Below, piece after piece: positions 46,771 through 55,401 of a stretch of DNA of 64,000 nt. The notes beneath the pieces were generated by a model. It did no database searches. It had not been told where the DNA came from and saw only the letters and a program-made list of their open reading frames with translations. The stretch covers positions 186,001 to 250,000 of the forward strand of contig NZ_LMDY01000014.1 of assembly GCF_001425905.1 (NCBI RefSeq), written 5' to 3'. The stretch's first letter is position 1. Every line of letters starts with the position of its first letter. Made by a program: the position numbers and the translations under genes. This stretch comes from Methylibium sp. Root1272 (lineage in GTDB: Bacteria > Pseudomonadota > Gammaproteobacteria > Burkholderiales > Burkholderiaceae_C).

Positions 46771-47427
46771 TCAGCAGTCTGAAGCTGCCATTCGTGCCGC
46801 TTGGCCCGCGGAAGCCAGAGGCCGCTGCCGAGCCGCCACACCATCGACGAAGCGGCCGAAGGCATCGAGCAGCGGCGCGGCGTCGAAGGACGGGCCCTCC
46901 AGCATCGCCAGCGCCTGCACGGTGGCTTCCAGCGTCGAGACCTGGTCGGCCCGCCGCGCCGCGCGGATGGCGCGGTACTGCGTGGGCGCCGGTGCCTCCA
47001 GAGACAGCCGCGGCAGCGCAGCCAGGGCCGGATGCTCCAGAAGCATCCGCAGGCTCTTGCGCCACGTCGCGTCGATGACCACCAGCCGCAGCGGCGCGCC
47101 CGCCGTCGTTGCCGGGGCCGGCGGCGCGGGCGCGGCAGGCACGTCCGGGTAGAGCAGCCGCGTCTCCCGTCCGGGGCGGTGCAGCAGGGCCTGCAGCGCC
47201 GCAGGCGCGAAGCGCTCGCCGACGACCACCTCGCAGTGCGCCAGAGACAGGCGCAGCAGCGCCACGCTGTTCTTCGCCTGGCGCTGTTCCTGCGGGTGCT
47301 GCAGCACCAGCACCTCGGTGTGGTGGGCGGTCGGCCGCGCCAGCGCGCACAGGCAGGTGGCCTGCGGGCGCAGGCAGCGCGCGCAAGTCGCGCGGCGGAG
47401 AGTGGGTGGTGGAGCAACAACGTTCAC
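46771..47427 (-). CDS. DTW-domain tRNA-uridine aminocarboxypropyltransferase
   Basis: A 218-residue DTW-domain protein. It starts with Cys-rich ATCARCLRPQATCLCALAR, then EVLVLQHPQEQRQAKNSVALL, and the DTW-type motif VVIDATWRKSLRMLLEHPAL; TQYRAIRAARRADQVSTLEA is the SAM/tRNA-side block. Members add the acp3 group to uridine in tRNA. The GTG at 47427 is the first in-frame start at the domain. It is convergent with the TAC module and marks the right border of the accessory island. Confidence 0.88.
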   Translation of the reverse strand: MNVVAPPPTLRRATCARCLRPQATCLCALARPTAHHTEVLVLQHPQEQRQAKNSVALLRLSLAHCEVVVGERFAPAALQALLHRPGRETRLLYPDVPAAPAPPAPATTAGAPLRLVVIDATWRKSLRMLLEHPALAALPRLSLEAPAPTQYRAIRAARRADQVSTLEATVQALAMLEGPSFDAAPLLDAFGRFVDGVAARQRPLASAGQAARMAASDC

Positions 47428-47633
47428 GCGGGCATGGTGGCATGCCTGTGCGCGCGATGCGTCCTGGTCGGCACCGCCTCTGTCAGACACGCGGTTGCTC
47501 GCTGTCGCTCCCGATGTCGCCGAACATCCATCCCTGCACGCGTTGTTACAGCGCCCCACCCGAGCGTTTGTCGAAATTGAGTAGCTTCCACCGTCGTACC
47601 ACCATCAACGACAACAACAACTCGGAGAGCCGC

Positions 47634-48209
47634 ATGAAGAAAACCTGCCTGACCGCAACGGCGCTGCTGCTGGCGGCCGTGGCCGCCAGCGCCGCACCCA
47701 CCGCCTACGCGATCGACCCGACGCACACCTTCCCGAGCTTCGAGGCCGACCACATGGGCATCTCGGTGTGGCGTGGCAAGCTCAACAAGAGCAGCGGCAA
47801 GGTGCTGTACGACAAGGCCGCCGGCACCGGCACCGTCGAGATCGTGACCGAGCTGGCCAGCATCGACTTCGGCATGGACGCGCTGGCCACCTGGGCGCGC
47901 GGCAAGGACTTCTTCGACGTGAAGAAGCACCCTCGCGCGGTCTTCAAGGGCACGCTGCAGTCGCCGGTCGACGGCGTGCCGACGCAGCTCGTGGGCGAGC
48001 TGACGCTGCACGGCGTGACGCGCCCGCTGACGCTGGCGGTCCACTCGCTGAAGTGCACGCAGCACCCGATGCTCAAGCGCGACTACTGCGGCGCCGACGC
48101 CGGCGGCAGCTTCAACCGCGAAGACTTCGGCCTGAGCGCGGGCAAGGACTATGGTTTCAAGATGAACGTCGACCTGCGCATCCAGGTCGAAGCCATCGCG
48201 CAGCCCTGA
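47634..48209 (+). CDS. YceI family periplasmic lipid-binding protein
   Basis: A 191-residue YceI protein with a signal peptide ending ASAAPTAYA. The lipocalin-like barrel starts IDPTHTFPSFEADHMGISVW and contains FGMDALATWARGKDFFDVKK and VGELTLHGVTRPLTLAVHSL, with FNREDFGLSAGKDYGFKMNV at the end. Family members bind isoprenoids. Cys residues in KCTQHPMLKRDYCGADAGG may form a disulfide. The ATG at 47634 follows a GGAGAG site. Confidence 0.93.
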   Translation: MKKTCLTATALLLAAVAASAAPTAYAIDPTHTFPSFEADHMGISVWRGKLNKSSGKVLYDKAAGTGTVEIVTELASIDFGMDALATWARGKDFFDVKKHPRAVFKGTLQSPVDGVPTQLVGELTLHGVTRPLTLAVHSLKCTQHPMLKRDYCGADAGGSFNREDFGLSAGKDYGFKMNVDLRIQVEAIAQP

Positions 48210-48250
48210 TGCAGACAACAGCGCTACTTCGTTCCGAACAGGAGACCGCC

Positions 48251-48730
48251 ATGCTCAGCAAGAACACCATCTGCCTCTGGTACGACGGCACCGCCGAGGA
48301 GGCTGCACGCTTCTACGCCGCCACCTTCCCGGACAGCGCGGTCGGCCCCATCCTGCGCGCGCCGACCGACTACCCCTCGGGCAAGCAGGGCGACGTGCTG
48401 ACGGTCCAGTTCACCGTGCTGGGCATCCCCTGCCTGGGCCTCAACGGCGGGCCGACGTTCAAGCACAGCGAGGCCTTCTCGTTCCAGGTGGCCACCGATG
48501 ATCAGGCCGAGACCGACCGCCTGTGGAACGCGATCATCAGCCACGGTGGCCAGGCCAGCGAGTGCGGCTGGTGCAAGGACAAGTGGGGCCTGTCGTGGCA
48601 GATCACGCCGCGCGCGCTCACGGACGCGATCACCGATCCCGATCCGCAGGCCGCTGCGCGGGCCTTCGAGGCGATGATGACGATGGGCAAGATCGACATT
48701 GCGGCGATCGAGGCGGCGCGGCGGGGCTGA
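48251..48730 (+). CDS. VOC-superfamily protein (PhnB / 3-demethylubiquinone methyltransferase-like)
   Basis: A 159-residue protein of the VOC fold, often annotated as PhnB or 3-demethylubiquinone-9 3-methyltransferase-like. It begins ICLWYDGTAEEAARFYAATF, continues GDVLTVQFTVLGIPCLGLNG, AFSFQVATDDQAETDRLWNA, and ends with QITPRALTDAITDPDPQAAA. True ubiquinone methyltransferases are a different family, so catalysis is not assigned. It sits 41 bases after yceI. Confidence 0.85.
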   Translation: MLSKNTICLWYDGTAEEAARFYAATFPDSAVGPILRAPTDYPSGKQGDVLTVQFTVLGIPCLGLNGGPTFKHSEAFSFQVATDDQAETDRLWNAIISHGGQASECGWCKDKWGLSWQITPRALTDAITDPDPQAAARAFEAMMTMGKIDIAAIEAARRG

Positions 48731-48762
48731 GCGGGTTCGCGGTATGCGGCCCCTCACCCCTG

Positions 48763-48788
48763 CCCTCTCCCCGTGGGCGGGGAGAGGG
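48763..48788. terminator. Hairpin of a dispersed repeat between convergent genes
   Basis: A perfect 11-bp stem (CCCTCTCCCCG at 48763-48773 and CGGGGAGAGGG at 48778-48788) with a four-base loop, preceded by CCCCTCACCCCTG. This is the widespread proteobacterial intergenic repeat of the CCCTCACCCC-CCCTCTCCC type. Between convergent genes it can act as a bidirectional terminator, though no T tract follows. Confidence 0.7.
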
Positions 48789-48790
48789 AG

Positions 48791-50023
48791 TCAGAGGGTC
48801 GGCGCGAGGCCGACCCAGTGGTTGTCTAGGCGCAGCGCGGTGGGCTCCAGCCTGCGACGGTCGCGGCCGGGTGCGGCGTTCAGTGGTATCGCCTCGGTCT
48901 GGCCGGCGGCCCAGCACACACCGTCCACGACGGCCAGCGCGCAGGCGTTCGGCAGCGGGGCCACACCGCGCGCGCGGCCGTCGGGCGCGTACAGCGCCAC
49001 GCCGTTCACGCGCGGGCAGCTCACGGCCCAGCCGTCGGCGGTGGCGGCGATGTCGCCGCCATAGCCGGCCAGGCTCGACAGACCCGCGAGGCCCGCCGAA
49101 TCCGACGCGCCCGCCGGGGCGCCATCGAAGGTCCGCAACCGCTCGCCGTCGAACAGCGCCAGCACCGGCGCGGCCTGCTTCGCGGCCGGGTCGTCGTGCT
49201 CGGCCTGCATCGCGATGCCGAGCACGCGCCGGGCGCGCGCGCCGGCCACCGGCGCGTCGCGCCAGGCCATGTGGCGCAGGCTGAGCCGGCGGTCGTCCAG
49301 GCGCCATTGGCCGCGCAGCTCGCCGCTACGCGCGTCCAGCCGCACCAGAGAAGAATCCATGCTGTCGAGGTTCAGCTTCTGCCGGCCGGTCTCGGGGCGC
49401 GTGGGGACGCCGCCGTTGGCGACCCACAGCGAAGGCCCGGCGCTCGCCGTTGTGCCGTTGTCATCGGCGTCGTCCCACAGCAGCTCGTGCGCGTCGATGC
49501 CGTGCGTGGGCCACTCGTCCAGCTTCTCCAGCGAGCGGGCGTCGCGCACGCCGATCCACGCAGCGCCGGTCTCGAGGTCGGTCTCGGTGGTGTAGAGGCG
49601 CGTGCCGCCGGCATCGGCGATCACGTGGCCGTTGAAGGCGCGGCCGGGCTCCGCCCACTGCCACTGCGGCGCCCGCCGGCCGTCGGGGTACCAGCGCACG
49701 AGCCAGTCGCCGGGGCGGCGGGCCACGGCGAGCACGCTCGTCGCGCCACCACCACCACCCGCCTCGGCCCACAGGCCGTGAGCACGCGTGGGCACGGCCA
49801 GCCGGCCCTGCACGCGCAGCGCCGACGCGCCCTGCGCCACCACCACGCCGATCTCGGCGCCGGCCTCGCCGTCCCAGGCCGCAGCCCAGGCCGGCCGTGC
49901 GGCAGCACCGGCAGCGAGCGCGGGCCCGCGCGGCAGCGCCCCGGCCAGGCCGGCCAGCGCGGTGACGGCGGCGGCCTGCAGCGCGCGCCGGCGGTCGGGT
50001 CGAAGCGGCGGCATGAGGGCCAT
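48791..50023 (-). CDS. DUF1513 family exported protein
   Basis: A 410-residue protein with a twin-arginine signal (RRRALQAAAVTALAGLAGA) and beta-propeller-like repeats, including AFNGHVIADAGGTRLYTTET, GIDAHELLWDDADDNGTTAS, SLWVANGGVPTRPETGRQKL and SLRHMAWRD. DUF1513 proteins are encoded with imelysins and the di-heme protein in iron-regulated operons (Pseudomonas PA4370-PA4373 region). Probably periplasmic. Last gene of the operon, seven bases after the second imelysin. Confidence 0.88.
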   Translation of the reverse strand: MALMPPLRPDRRRALQAAAVTALAGLAGALPRGPALAAGAAARPAWAAAWDGEAGAEIGVVVAQGASALRVQGRLAVPTRAHGLWAEAGGGGGATSVLAVARRPGDWLVRWYPDGRRAPQWQWAEPGRAFNGHVIADAGGTRLYTTETDLETGAAWIGVRDARSLEKLDEWPTHGIDAHELLWDDADDNGTTASAGPSLWVANGGVPTRPETGRQKLNLDSMDSSLVRLDARSGELRGQWRLDDRRLSLRHMAWRDAPVAGARARRVLGIAMQAEHDDPAAKQAAPVLALFDGERLRTFDGAPAGASDSAGLAGLSSLAGYGGDIAATADGWAVSCPRVNGVALYAPDGRARGVAPLPNACALAVVDGVCWAAGQTEAIPLNAAPGRDRRRLEPTALRLDNHWVGLAPTL

Positions 50024-50030
50024 CGTTCGT

Positions 50031-51137
50031 TCAGTCGCCGTCGGCGTCCGAGAAGCCCAGGCTCACCTCGAGCGCCGGCGCCACGTCGGCCTCGGCCACG
50101 CGCTTCAGCGCGGCCAGCGCCTTGGCGGCCTCCAGCACGGTGGGCGGCCGGCGCACGTCGATGCGCTGCATGCGCGCGTCCACCTGGCGGGCGGCGGCCA
50201 CCAGGCGGTCGGCCTCAGTGTTGCGGCCCTTGCTCCGCAGCCAGGTCTCCAGCGGCACCAGGCCCTGCCCCGCGAGCGGCGCTTCGCCGCCGGCGAACAC
50301 GCCCAGGCCGCGCAAGGCCTCCCACTGCGCGCGCCAGCTCGCCACGCTGCTGCCGCTGGGGGCGCGCGGCCAGTCGGGCGCGCGGCCCCCGGCGGCGCGC
50401 AGCGGCTTCTCCATCTGCGCCCAGCGCAGGCGCTCGATGCCGCCGACCCACTGGTTCACGAACTCGGCGCTGCCGGCGACCACGCCGGCCTCGTCGACCT
50501 CGCCGTCGGCATCGCTGCCGGCGGCCGCCTTCGCCTGCGCGGCGAAGGCCTGCTGCAGCGCCTGTGCCTCTCGGCGGATGTCGCGCGCCACCTCCACCGC
50601 GTAGCGGCAGGCCGGCGTGTCCGGCGCCACCGGCCGGGTCCACAGCAGCCACTCCAGCGCCGGCAGGCCCTTGGCCGGCGTGCCGACGCGCTCCATCGCC
50701 GCGGCGTCGGCCGGTGCGGCGCGCACCGCCTTTTCAATCAATGCCGGGCGCGTGGGCGCGAAATCGATCTGCCGCAGCGAGCGCCGCTCGACCAGCGGCC
50801 CGACGGCCACCGTCGAGAGCCGCTCCCAGGCCAGCGTGCTGCGGCGCCATTGCTCGCGCGCGGCGTTCAGTTCGCGCCCTCCCTTCCCGCCACGGCACAG
50901 CGCCTCCACGGCGTCCGGCAGTGCCTGCGCCTCGGCGGCGAAGGCCGCGGCCCGCGGTGCGGTCCAGTGCGCGTTCAGGCCCTGCAGCACGGCCGTGGGG
51001 CCGTAGACCGGCACGGCCACGCGCGCCCAGTCGCTCTGCGCTGCGGCGGGCGGGGCCGTCCCCGCTGTCCACAGTGCGGCCAGCAGCACCGCCGCGGCGG
51101 TGCGCGACGTGGATCGGATCGACAACGACGGCAGCAT
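50031..51137 (-). CDS. Imelysin family periplasmic protein (second copy)
   Basis: A 368-residue imelysin-like protein with a signal peptide ending APPAAAQ. The middle shows WERLSTVAVGPLVERRSLRQ and KGLPALEWLLWTRPVAPDT, where the GxHxxE motif of iron-binding imelysins is replaced by KGLPALEWLL, so it may not bind metal the same way. The start overlaps the stop of the di-heme gene by one base (TGATG). Its likely role is a partner in periplasmic iron handling. Confidence 0.87.
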   Translation of the reverse strand: MLPSLSIRSTSRTAAAVLLAALWTAGTAPPAAAQSDWARVAVPVYGPTAVLQGLNAHWTAPRAAAFAAEAQALPDAVEALCRGGKGGRELNAAREQWRRSTLAWERLSTVAVGPLVERRSLRQIDFAPTRPALIEKAVRAAPADAAAMERVGTPAKGLPALEWLLWTRPVAPDTPACRYAVEVARDIRREAQALQQAFAAQAKAAAGSDADGEVDEAGVVAGSAEFVNQWVGGIERLRWAQMEKPLRAAGGRAPDWPRAPSGSSVASWRAQWEALRGLGVFAGGEAPLAGQGLVPLETWLRSKGRNTEADRLVAAARQVDARMQRIDVRRPPTVLEAAKALAALKRVAEADVAPALEVSLGFSDADGD

Positions 51138-52618
51138 CACAACGACTCCACGAACTTGACCAGCGCCTCGCGCTCGGCGCGGCTCATCTTCAGCACCTGC
51201 CGGCGGCTGGCCTCGGCCTCGCCGCCGTGCCACAGCACCGCCTCCAGCACGCCGCGCGCGCGGCCGTCGTGCAGCAGGCGCGTGTGGCTGTTGACGTCCT
51301 TGAACAGGCCGATGCCCCACAGCGGCGGTGTTTTCCACTGCCGGCCGCTGGCGCCGAAGTCGGGCCGGCCGTCGGCGAGGCCTTCGCCCATGTCGTGCAG
51401 CAGCAGGTCGGTGTAGGGCCAGATGCGCTGGCCCTGCAGCACCGGGCTGCTCAACCGCGGGAACGGCGGCGCGCCCGTCACGTAGCTCGGCCGGTGGCAT
51501 TGCGCGCACTGCGCCTGCGCGAACAGCCGCTGGCCGCGCAGCACCTGCGCATCGCGCGGCGCGCGGCGCGCCGGCGGTGCGAGCACGGCCTGGTAGAACA
51601 CCACGTCCTCGAGCGTCTTGTCGTCGATCTCGGGCGCCTCGCCCTTCACGCCGCGCGGCGCAGCGGCGCAGTCGGCCTGGGCCGGCGTGCAGGTCTCGCT
51701 GCGGAACCAGCGCGAGGTGATGCCGATGTCGCCGTGGAAGGCGCCGGCGGTCTGGTGCGCGATCGTCGCGACGTTGGCCTTCCAGCCGAAGCGGCCCAGC
51801 ATCGCGCGTTCCGCATAGGCGTCCCACACGCGGTTCGGCACGCCCTTGATCGCGGCGTCGAGCGGGCCTGCGAGGGCCGCCTGCTCGGCCGCGTTGCGCA
51901 GGATCTCGGCCTCCGGAATCGCCTCGAGCAGGCCCACGCCGATGAGTTGCGGCGCGATGCGCGGGCCCACCAGGACGTCGGCACGCATCGGCCCGTAGGC
52001 GAGGCCGCGGAAGCTGTAGATCGGCTCCTGCAGCACGTAGCGCGTGCCGTCGTCGAAGCGCCCCGGACGCGGCCGATGGCCGATGACGACCTCGCCCTCG
52101 GGCTGCACGCCCTGCACGGCGGCGTTGTTGAACTGGTCGCCGTAGACCGGCTCCGGCACCACGCCCTGCCGGGGCTCGGGCGTGCCGGGCACCGACAGGC
52201 GCAGCAGCAGCGCGACCGCCGGGTCCGGCACGGCCGACGCCCCCGGCTTGCGTGGCGAAGGCGGCTCGCCGCGCCCGTCGAGCACGTGGCAGCCGCCGCA
52301 GGAGCGGGCGATGAAATGCGGCCCGAGGCCGTCGCGCACGCCGGTCGACGCCGGGGCCTCGACCCAGTTGCGCTTGAAGAAGGAGTTGCCGATGACGAAG
52401 CGCGTGTGCTCGTCGTCGCCCAGGTTGGCGGCCGGGAACGAGAACGCCTGCCGGCCGTTCGCGTAGACCGTGGTGGCGCCGCCGGTCTTCTCGCCCAACG
52501 GGTCGTCGTCGGACGGCGCGGCGGCGCCCACCACGCCCGCGACCACCGCCGCCGCCACGCCGGCCACGCCCAGCAGCGCCGTGGCGGCGCGGCCGGCCGC
52601 GCGCCCGCGCAGGCTCAC
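51137..52618 (-). CDS. Di-heme c-type oxidoreductase (DUF1111/thiol oxidoreductase-like)
   Basis: A 493-residue exported protein with an N-terminal hydrophobic signal (ATALLGVAGVAAAVVAGVVG) and two heme c motifs, CGGCH (Cys107, Cys110, His111) and CAQCH in the second half. It belongs to the di-heme oxidoreductase family related to MauG-like peroxidases, often encoded between imelysins. Motifs FKRNWVEAPASTGVRDGLGP and YPYT-like WPYTDLLLHDMGEGLADGRP are characteristic. It overlaps irpA by four bases (ATGA). It may deliver or remove electrons during iron uptake. Confidence 0.88.
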   Translation of the reverse strand: MSLRGRAAGRAATALLGVAGVAAAVVAGVVGAAAPSDDDPLGEKTGGATTVYANGRQAFSFPAANLGDDEHTRFVIGNSFFKRNWVEAPASTGVRDGLGPHFIARSCGGCHVLDGRGEPPSPRKPGASAVPDPAVALLLRLSVPGTPEPRQGVVPEPVYGDQFNNAAVQGVQPEGEVVIGHRPRPGRFDDGTRYVLQEPIYSFRGLAYGPMRADVLVGPRIAPQLIGVGLLEAIPEAEILRNAAEQAALAGPLDAAIKGVPNRVWDAYAERAMLGRFGWKANVATIAHQTAGAFHGDIGITSRWFRSETCTPAQADCAAAPRGVKGEAPEIDDKTLEDVVFYQAVLAPPARRAPRDAQVLRGQRLFAQAQCAQCHRPSYVTGAPPFPRLSSPVLQGQRIWPYTDLLLHDMGEGLADGRPDFGASGRQWKTPPLWGIGLFKDVNSHTRLLHDGRARGVLEAVLWHGGEAEASRRQVLKMSRAEREALVKFVESL

Positions 52619-53787
52619 GGCTGCACCAGCGTCAGCTTGGTGATGCCCACGGCATTGGCCGCCGCAACCAGCTCCTTGCTCTGCTGCGTGAGGCTGTCGA
52701 TGGTCTTCTGGATGCGCTGGCGGCCCGGGGCGTCCTTGCCGCCGACGATCTCGCGGTCGAACGGCGGCTGGATGGCCTCGGCCGCGGCCAAGGAGGCCGA
52801 GATGGTCTGCGTGGTGCGGTCCGCCAGCGCGGCGTCCTTGGCGGCCACCAGGTCGCGCAACGACGCGCCCTGCACCGCGCTGCCGTCGGCGCGCTTGTAG
52901 CTGCCCTGCCAGACGTTCTGGATGCCCTTGGCATTGGTCACCGCGTCGCGGTGGGTGTTGTCCGAGAAACAGGAGTGCTCGTCCTCCTGGTCCTGGCTGT
53001 TGAGCGCCACCTCCAGCCGCTCGCCGGCCAGTTCACCGCGCGACAGCGAGCCCAGGCCCACCAGGATCTTGCGCACCGATTCCTTGCCGCCCTGCTGGAA
53101 GCGCGCGCGGTAGTTGTTCTTGCTCCCGGGCACCCAGGCGCGCGTCAGCGTGGCGAGGTCGTCCACCAGCAGGTCCGTCACCACGCTCAGGTACTGCCGG
53201 CGGCGGTCGGCGTTGCCCGACTTGCCGTCGACGAAGTCCTCGAAGCTGCGGTTGCCCGGGCCGCTCTCCGACAGGTCCTGGCCCCACAGCAGGAACTCGA
53301 TCGCATGCCAGCCGGTGGCGATGTTCTCCTCGCCGCCGCGCTCGTTCTGCGCGGCGAGGTTCTTCTTGCTGATGACGAACTTGCGGTTGCCGATCAGGCC
53401 GCTCGACGGCTTGCCCTGCACGCCGTCGACGTAGGACTCGTCCATCGGCCAGGCATTGATCCGGCCCTCGGGGCCCTTGTCGTCGTCGATCGGGCCGCCG
53501 TAGAAGCGGAACGCCTCGGTCTGGCCGTAGACCTCGCGCGCCGCCAGCCACGCACGGCGCGCGGCGGTCAGCGTGTCGGCGGACGGCACGGCCACGAAGG
53601 CCTCGATGGTCTGCTGCATCGTGCGCGCGGACTGCAGCGCGTCGTCGTAGTTCGCATGCACGAGCGTGGCGTACTGGGTGGCCACGTCGGCGTAGCTCAC
53701 GACGGCCGCGGCGGGCGCCGTCTGCGCCGAAGCGATGCCGTTCGATGCGATCGCGAGCAAGGCGACCAGAAGCAGGCTGGGTTTCAT
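52615..53787 (-). CDS. irpA: Imelysin-type iron-regulated protein IrpA
   Basis: A 390-residue imelysin/peptidase M75 protein with a signal peptide ending IASAQ. The GxHxxE iron-site motif is intact in GWHAIEFLLWGQD (residues 159-171). Other blocks are FRFYGGPIDDDKGPEGRINA, YVDGVQGKPSSGLIG and GELAGERLEVALNSQDQEDE with HSCFSDNTHRD. First gene of the operon with the di-heme protein, second imelysin and DUF1513. A Fur-box-like site lies upstream, fitting induction under iron limitation. Confidence 0.92.
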   Translation of the reverse strand: MKPSLLLVALLAIASNGIASAQTAPAAAVVSYADVATQYATLVHANYDDALQSARTMQQTIEAFVAVPSADTLTAARRAWLAAREVYGQTEAFRFYGGPIDDDKGPEGRINAWPMDESYVDGVQGKPSSGLIGNRKFVISKKNLAAQNERGGEENIATGWHAIEFLLWGQDLSESGPGNRSFEDFVDGKSGNADRRRQYLSVVTDLLVDDLATLTRAWVPGSKNNYRARFQQGGKESVRKILVGLGSLSRGELAGERLEVALNSQDQEDEHSCFSDNTHRDAVTNAKGIQNVWQGSYKRADGSAVQGASLRDLVAAKDAALADRTTQTISASLAAAEAIQPPFDREIVGGKDAPGRQRIQKTIDSLTQQSKELVAAANAVGITKLTLVQP

Positions 53788-53811
53788 CCGAAGCGTCCTC
53801 GGGTATAGAAC

Positions 53812-53826
53812 AAATAAGAATTATTC
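53812..53826. promoter_or_regulatory. Candidate Fur box of the irpA operon
   Basis: AAATAAGAATTATTC lies 25 bases upstream of the irpA start and matches 9 of 14 defined bases of the Fur TGATAATNATTATCA pattern on the opposite strand. It is the most AT-rich stretch in this part of the window. Agreement with the iron-linked operon supports it. Confidence 0.55.
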
Positions 53827-53917
53827 GTATTCTATGGGTCCACGCGCCGCCCTTGCGGCATAGACCTCGGCCCGCGTCGGTCATCGCGCATCGGGTTTTG
53901 GGAACCCCGAAAGGACA

Positions 53918-53951
53918 CACGCCGCACGGCCTCGTCAGGCGGTGCGGCGTG
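53918..53951. terminator. Stem-loop downstream of the CoA-transferase operon
   Basis: CACGCCGCAC (53918-53927) pairs perfectly with GTGCGGCGTG (53942-53951) around a 14-base loop, 28 bases after the scoB stop on the leftward strand. No clear T tract follows, so it is a likely but weak terminator before the irpA promoter. Confidence 0.45.
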
Positions 53952-53978
53952 GTGGCGCCGGGGTGACCGGGGACCGTC

Positions 53979-54617
53979 TCAGAGCAGCGGCACGCCCGTC
54001 TTGGCCTGCACTTCCTCGTGCGTCACGCCGGCCGCCAGCTCCACGAGCTTCAGGCCCTGCGGCGTCACGTCCATCACGGCCAGGTCGGTGATGATGCGGT
54101 TCACCACGCCCACGCCGGTGAGCGGCAGCGTGCACTTGGGCAGCAGCTTCATGTCGATGCTGCCGTCCTTCTTTTTCGCCACGTGCTCCATCAGCACGAT
54201 GACGCGGCCCACGCCGGCCACCAGGTCCATCGCGCCGCCCATGCCCTTGACCATCTTGCCGGGGATCATCCAGTTGGCCAGGTCGCCGTGCTCGCTGACC
54301 TGCATGGCGCCCAGGATGCTGAGGTTGATCTTGCCGCCGCGGATCATCGCGAAGCTGTCGTGCGAGCCGAAGATCGACGAGCCGGCGATCGTGGTCACGG
54401 TCTGCTTGCCGGCGTTGATGATGTCGGCGTCGACCTCGTCCTCGTTCGGGAACGGCCCGATGCCGAGCATGCCGTTCTCGCTCTGCAGCCACACCTCGAT
54501 CGTCGGATCGACGAAATTGGCCACCAGCGTGGGCAGGCCGATGCCGAGGTTCACGTAGTAACCGTCCTGCAGTTCCTTGGCGGCGCGTGCCGCCATCTGG
54601 TCGTGTGTCCAGGCCAT
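53979..54617 (-). CDS. scoB: 3-oxoacid CoA-transferase subunit B
   Basis: A 212-residue beta subunit of succinyl-CoA:3-ketoacid CoA-transferase, used to activate acetoacetate. The active-site Glu is in [14 protein letters not shown], and [31 protein letters not shown] and GPGGAMDL-like [19 protein letters not shown] match the family. ATG at 54617 is two bases after the scoA stop region. Acetoacetate use could link to PHB turnover, given the phasin. Confidence 0.94.
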   Translation of the reverse strand: MAWTHDQMAARAAKELQDGYYVNLGIGLPTLVANFVDPTIEVWLQSENGMLGIGPFPNEDEVDADIINAGKQTVTTIAGSSIFGSHDSFAMIRGGKINLSILGAMQVSEHGDLANWMIPGKMVKGMGGAMDLVAGVGRVIVLMEHVAKKKDGSIDMKLLPKCTLPLTGVGVVNRIITDLAVMDVTPQGLKLVELAAGVTHEEVQAKTGVPLL

Positions 54618-54619
54618 GG

Positions 54620-55327
54620 TCAGACTCCCGCCTTCTCGGTGATGGTGCGCTTCTCGATGCGCTTTTCCGGCGTCGCGTTGAGCACGATGCGGTGCACGTA
54701 GATGCCCGGCAGGTGCACGGCGTCGGGGTCGAAGCGGCCGGTCTCGACGATCTCCTCCACCTCCACGATCGTGATCTTGCCGGCCATCGCGACGGCCGGA
54801 TTGAAGTTGCGCGCGGTGCGGCGGAACAGCAGGTTGCCGCTCTTGTCGGCCTTCCAGGCCTTGACCAGCGACACCTCGGGCAGCAGCGAACGCTCCATCA
54901 CGTAGACGGCGCCGTCGAACTCGCGCGTTTCCTTGCCTTCGGCCACCATCGTGCCGACGCCGGTCTTGGTATAGAAGGCCGGGATGCCCGCCCCGCCGGC
55001 GCGCAGCTTCTCGGCCAGCGTGCCCTGCGGCGTGAACTCCAGCTCCAGCTCGCCGGCCAGGAACTGGCGCTCGAACTCCTTGTTCTCGCCCACGTAGCTG
55101 GAGATCATCTTCTTGATCTGCCGCGTGTCGAGCAGCTTGCCGAGGCCGAAGCCGTCGACGCCCGCGTTGTTGGAGATCACCGTCAGGTCCTTCGCGCCGC
55201 TGTCGCGCAGCGCGTCGATCAGGGCCTCGGGGATGCCGCACAGGCCGAAGCCCCCGACGGCCAGCAACTGGCCGTCCTTGACGACGCCGTCGAGCGCGGC
55301 CTTCGCGCTCGGGTAGACCTTGTTCAT
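54620..55327 (-). CDS. scoA: 3-oxoacid CoA-transferase subunit A
   Basis: A 235-residue alpha subunit. It starts [20 protein letters not shown], has the glycine-rich [32 protein letters not shown], and [20 protein letters not shown], with [10 protein letters not shown] near the C-terminus. Together with scoB it transfers CoA between succinyl-CoA and acetoacetate. First gene of the leftward pair, divergent from the PAS-LuxR regulator. Confidence 0.94.
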   Translation of the reverse strand: MNKVYPSAKAALDGVVKDGQLLAVGGFGLCGIPEALIDALRDSGAKDLTVISNNAGVDGFGLGKLLDTRQIKKMISSYVGENKEFERQFLAGELELEFTPQGTLAEKLRAGGAGIPAFYTKTGVGTMVAEGKETREFDGAVYVMERSLLPEVSLVKAWKADKSGNLLFRRTARNFNPAVAMAGKITIVEVEEIVETGRFDPDAVHLPGIYVHRIVLNATPEKRIEKRTITEKAGV

Positions 55328-55369
55328 GCAGTTCGCTCCATCGGCCGGTGATACCAGCACGCAGCGTAC

Positions 55370-55387
55370 TACGTATCCGCATACGTA
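55370..55387. promoter_or_regulatory. Inverted repeat, probable operator between scoA and the LuxR gene
   Basis: TACGTAT (55370-55376) and ATACGTA (55381-55387) form a perfect 7-bp inverted repeat with a CCGC spacer, lying in the 74-base gap between the divergent genes. TACGTA-type half-sites are usual for LuxR/FixJ-type winged regulators, so this is a good candidate for binding by the adjacent PAS-LuxR protein. Confidence 0.7.
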
Positions 55388-55401
55388 CAATCGCCTAAGC
55401 A

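Noticed and set aside
50031-51137. Second imelysin as an ordinary metal-binding peptidase
   Set aside because: The GxHxxE motif is missing at the aligned place, so metal binding or peptidase activity was not claimed.
49196-52900. A 1234-codon rightward open frame opposite the imelysin, di-heme and DUF1513 genes
   Set aside because: It is an artefact of high GC. The opposite strand encodes four recognisable proteins with signal peptides, heme motifs and coupled starts, and the rightward product is low-complexity Arg/Ala/Pro.
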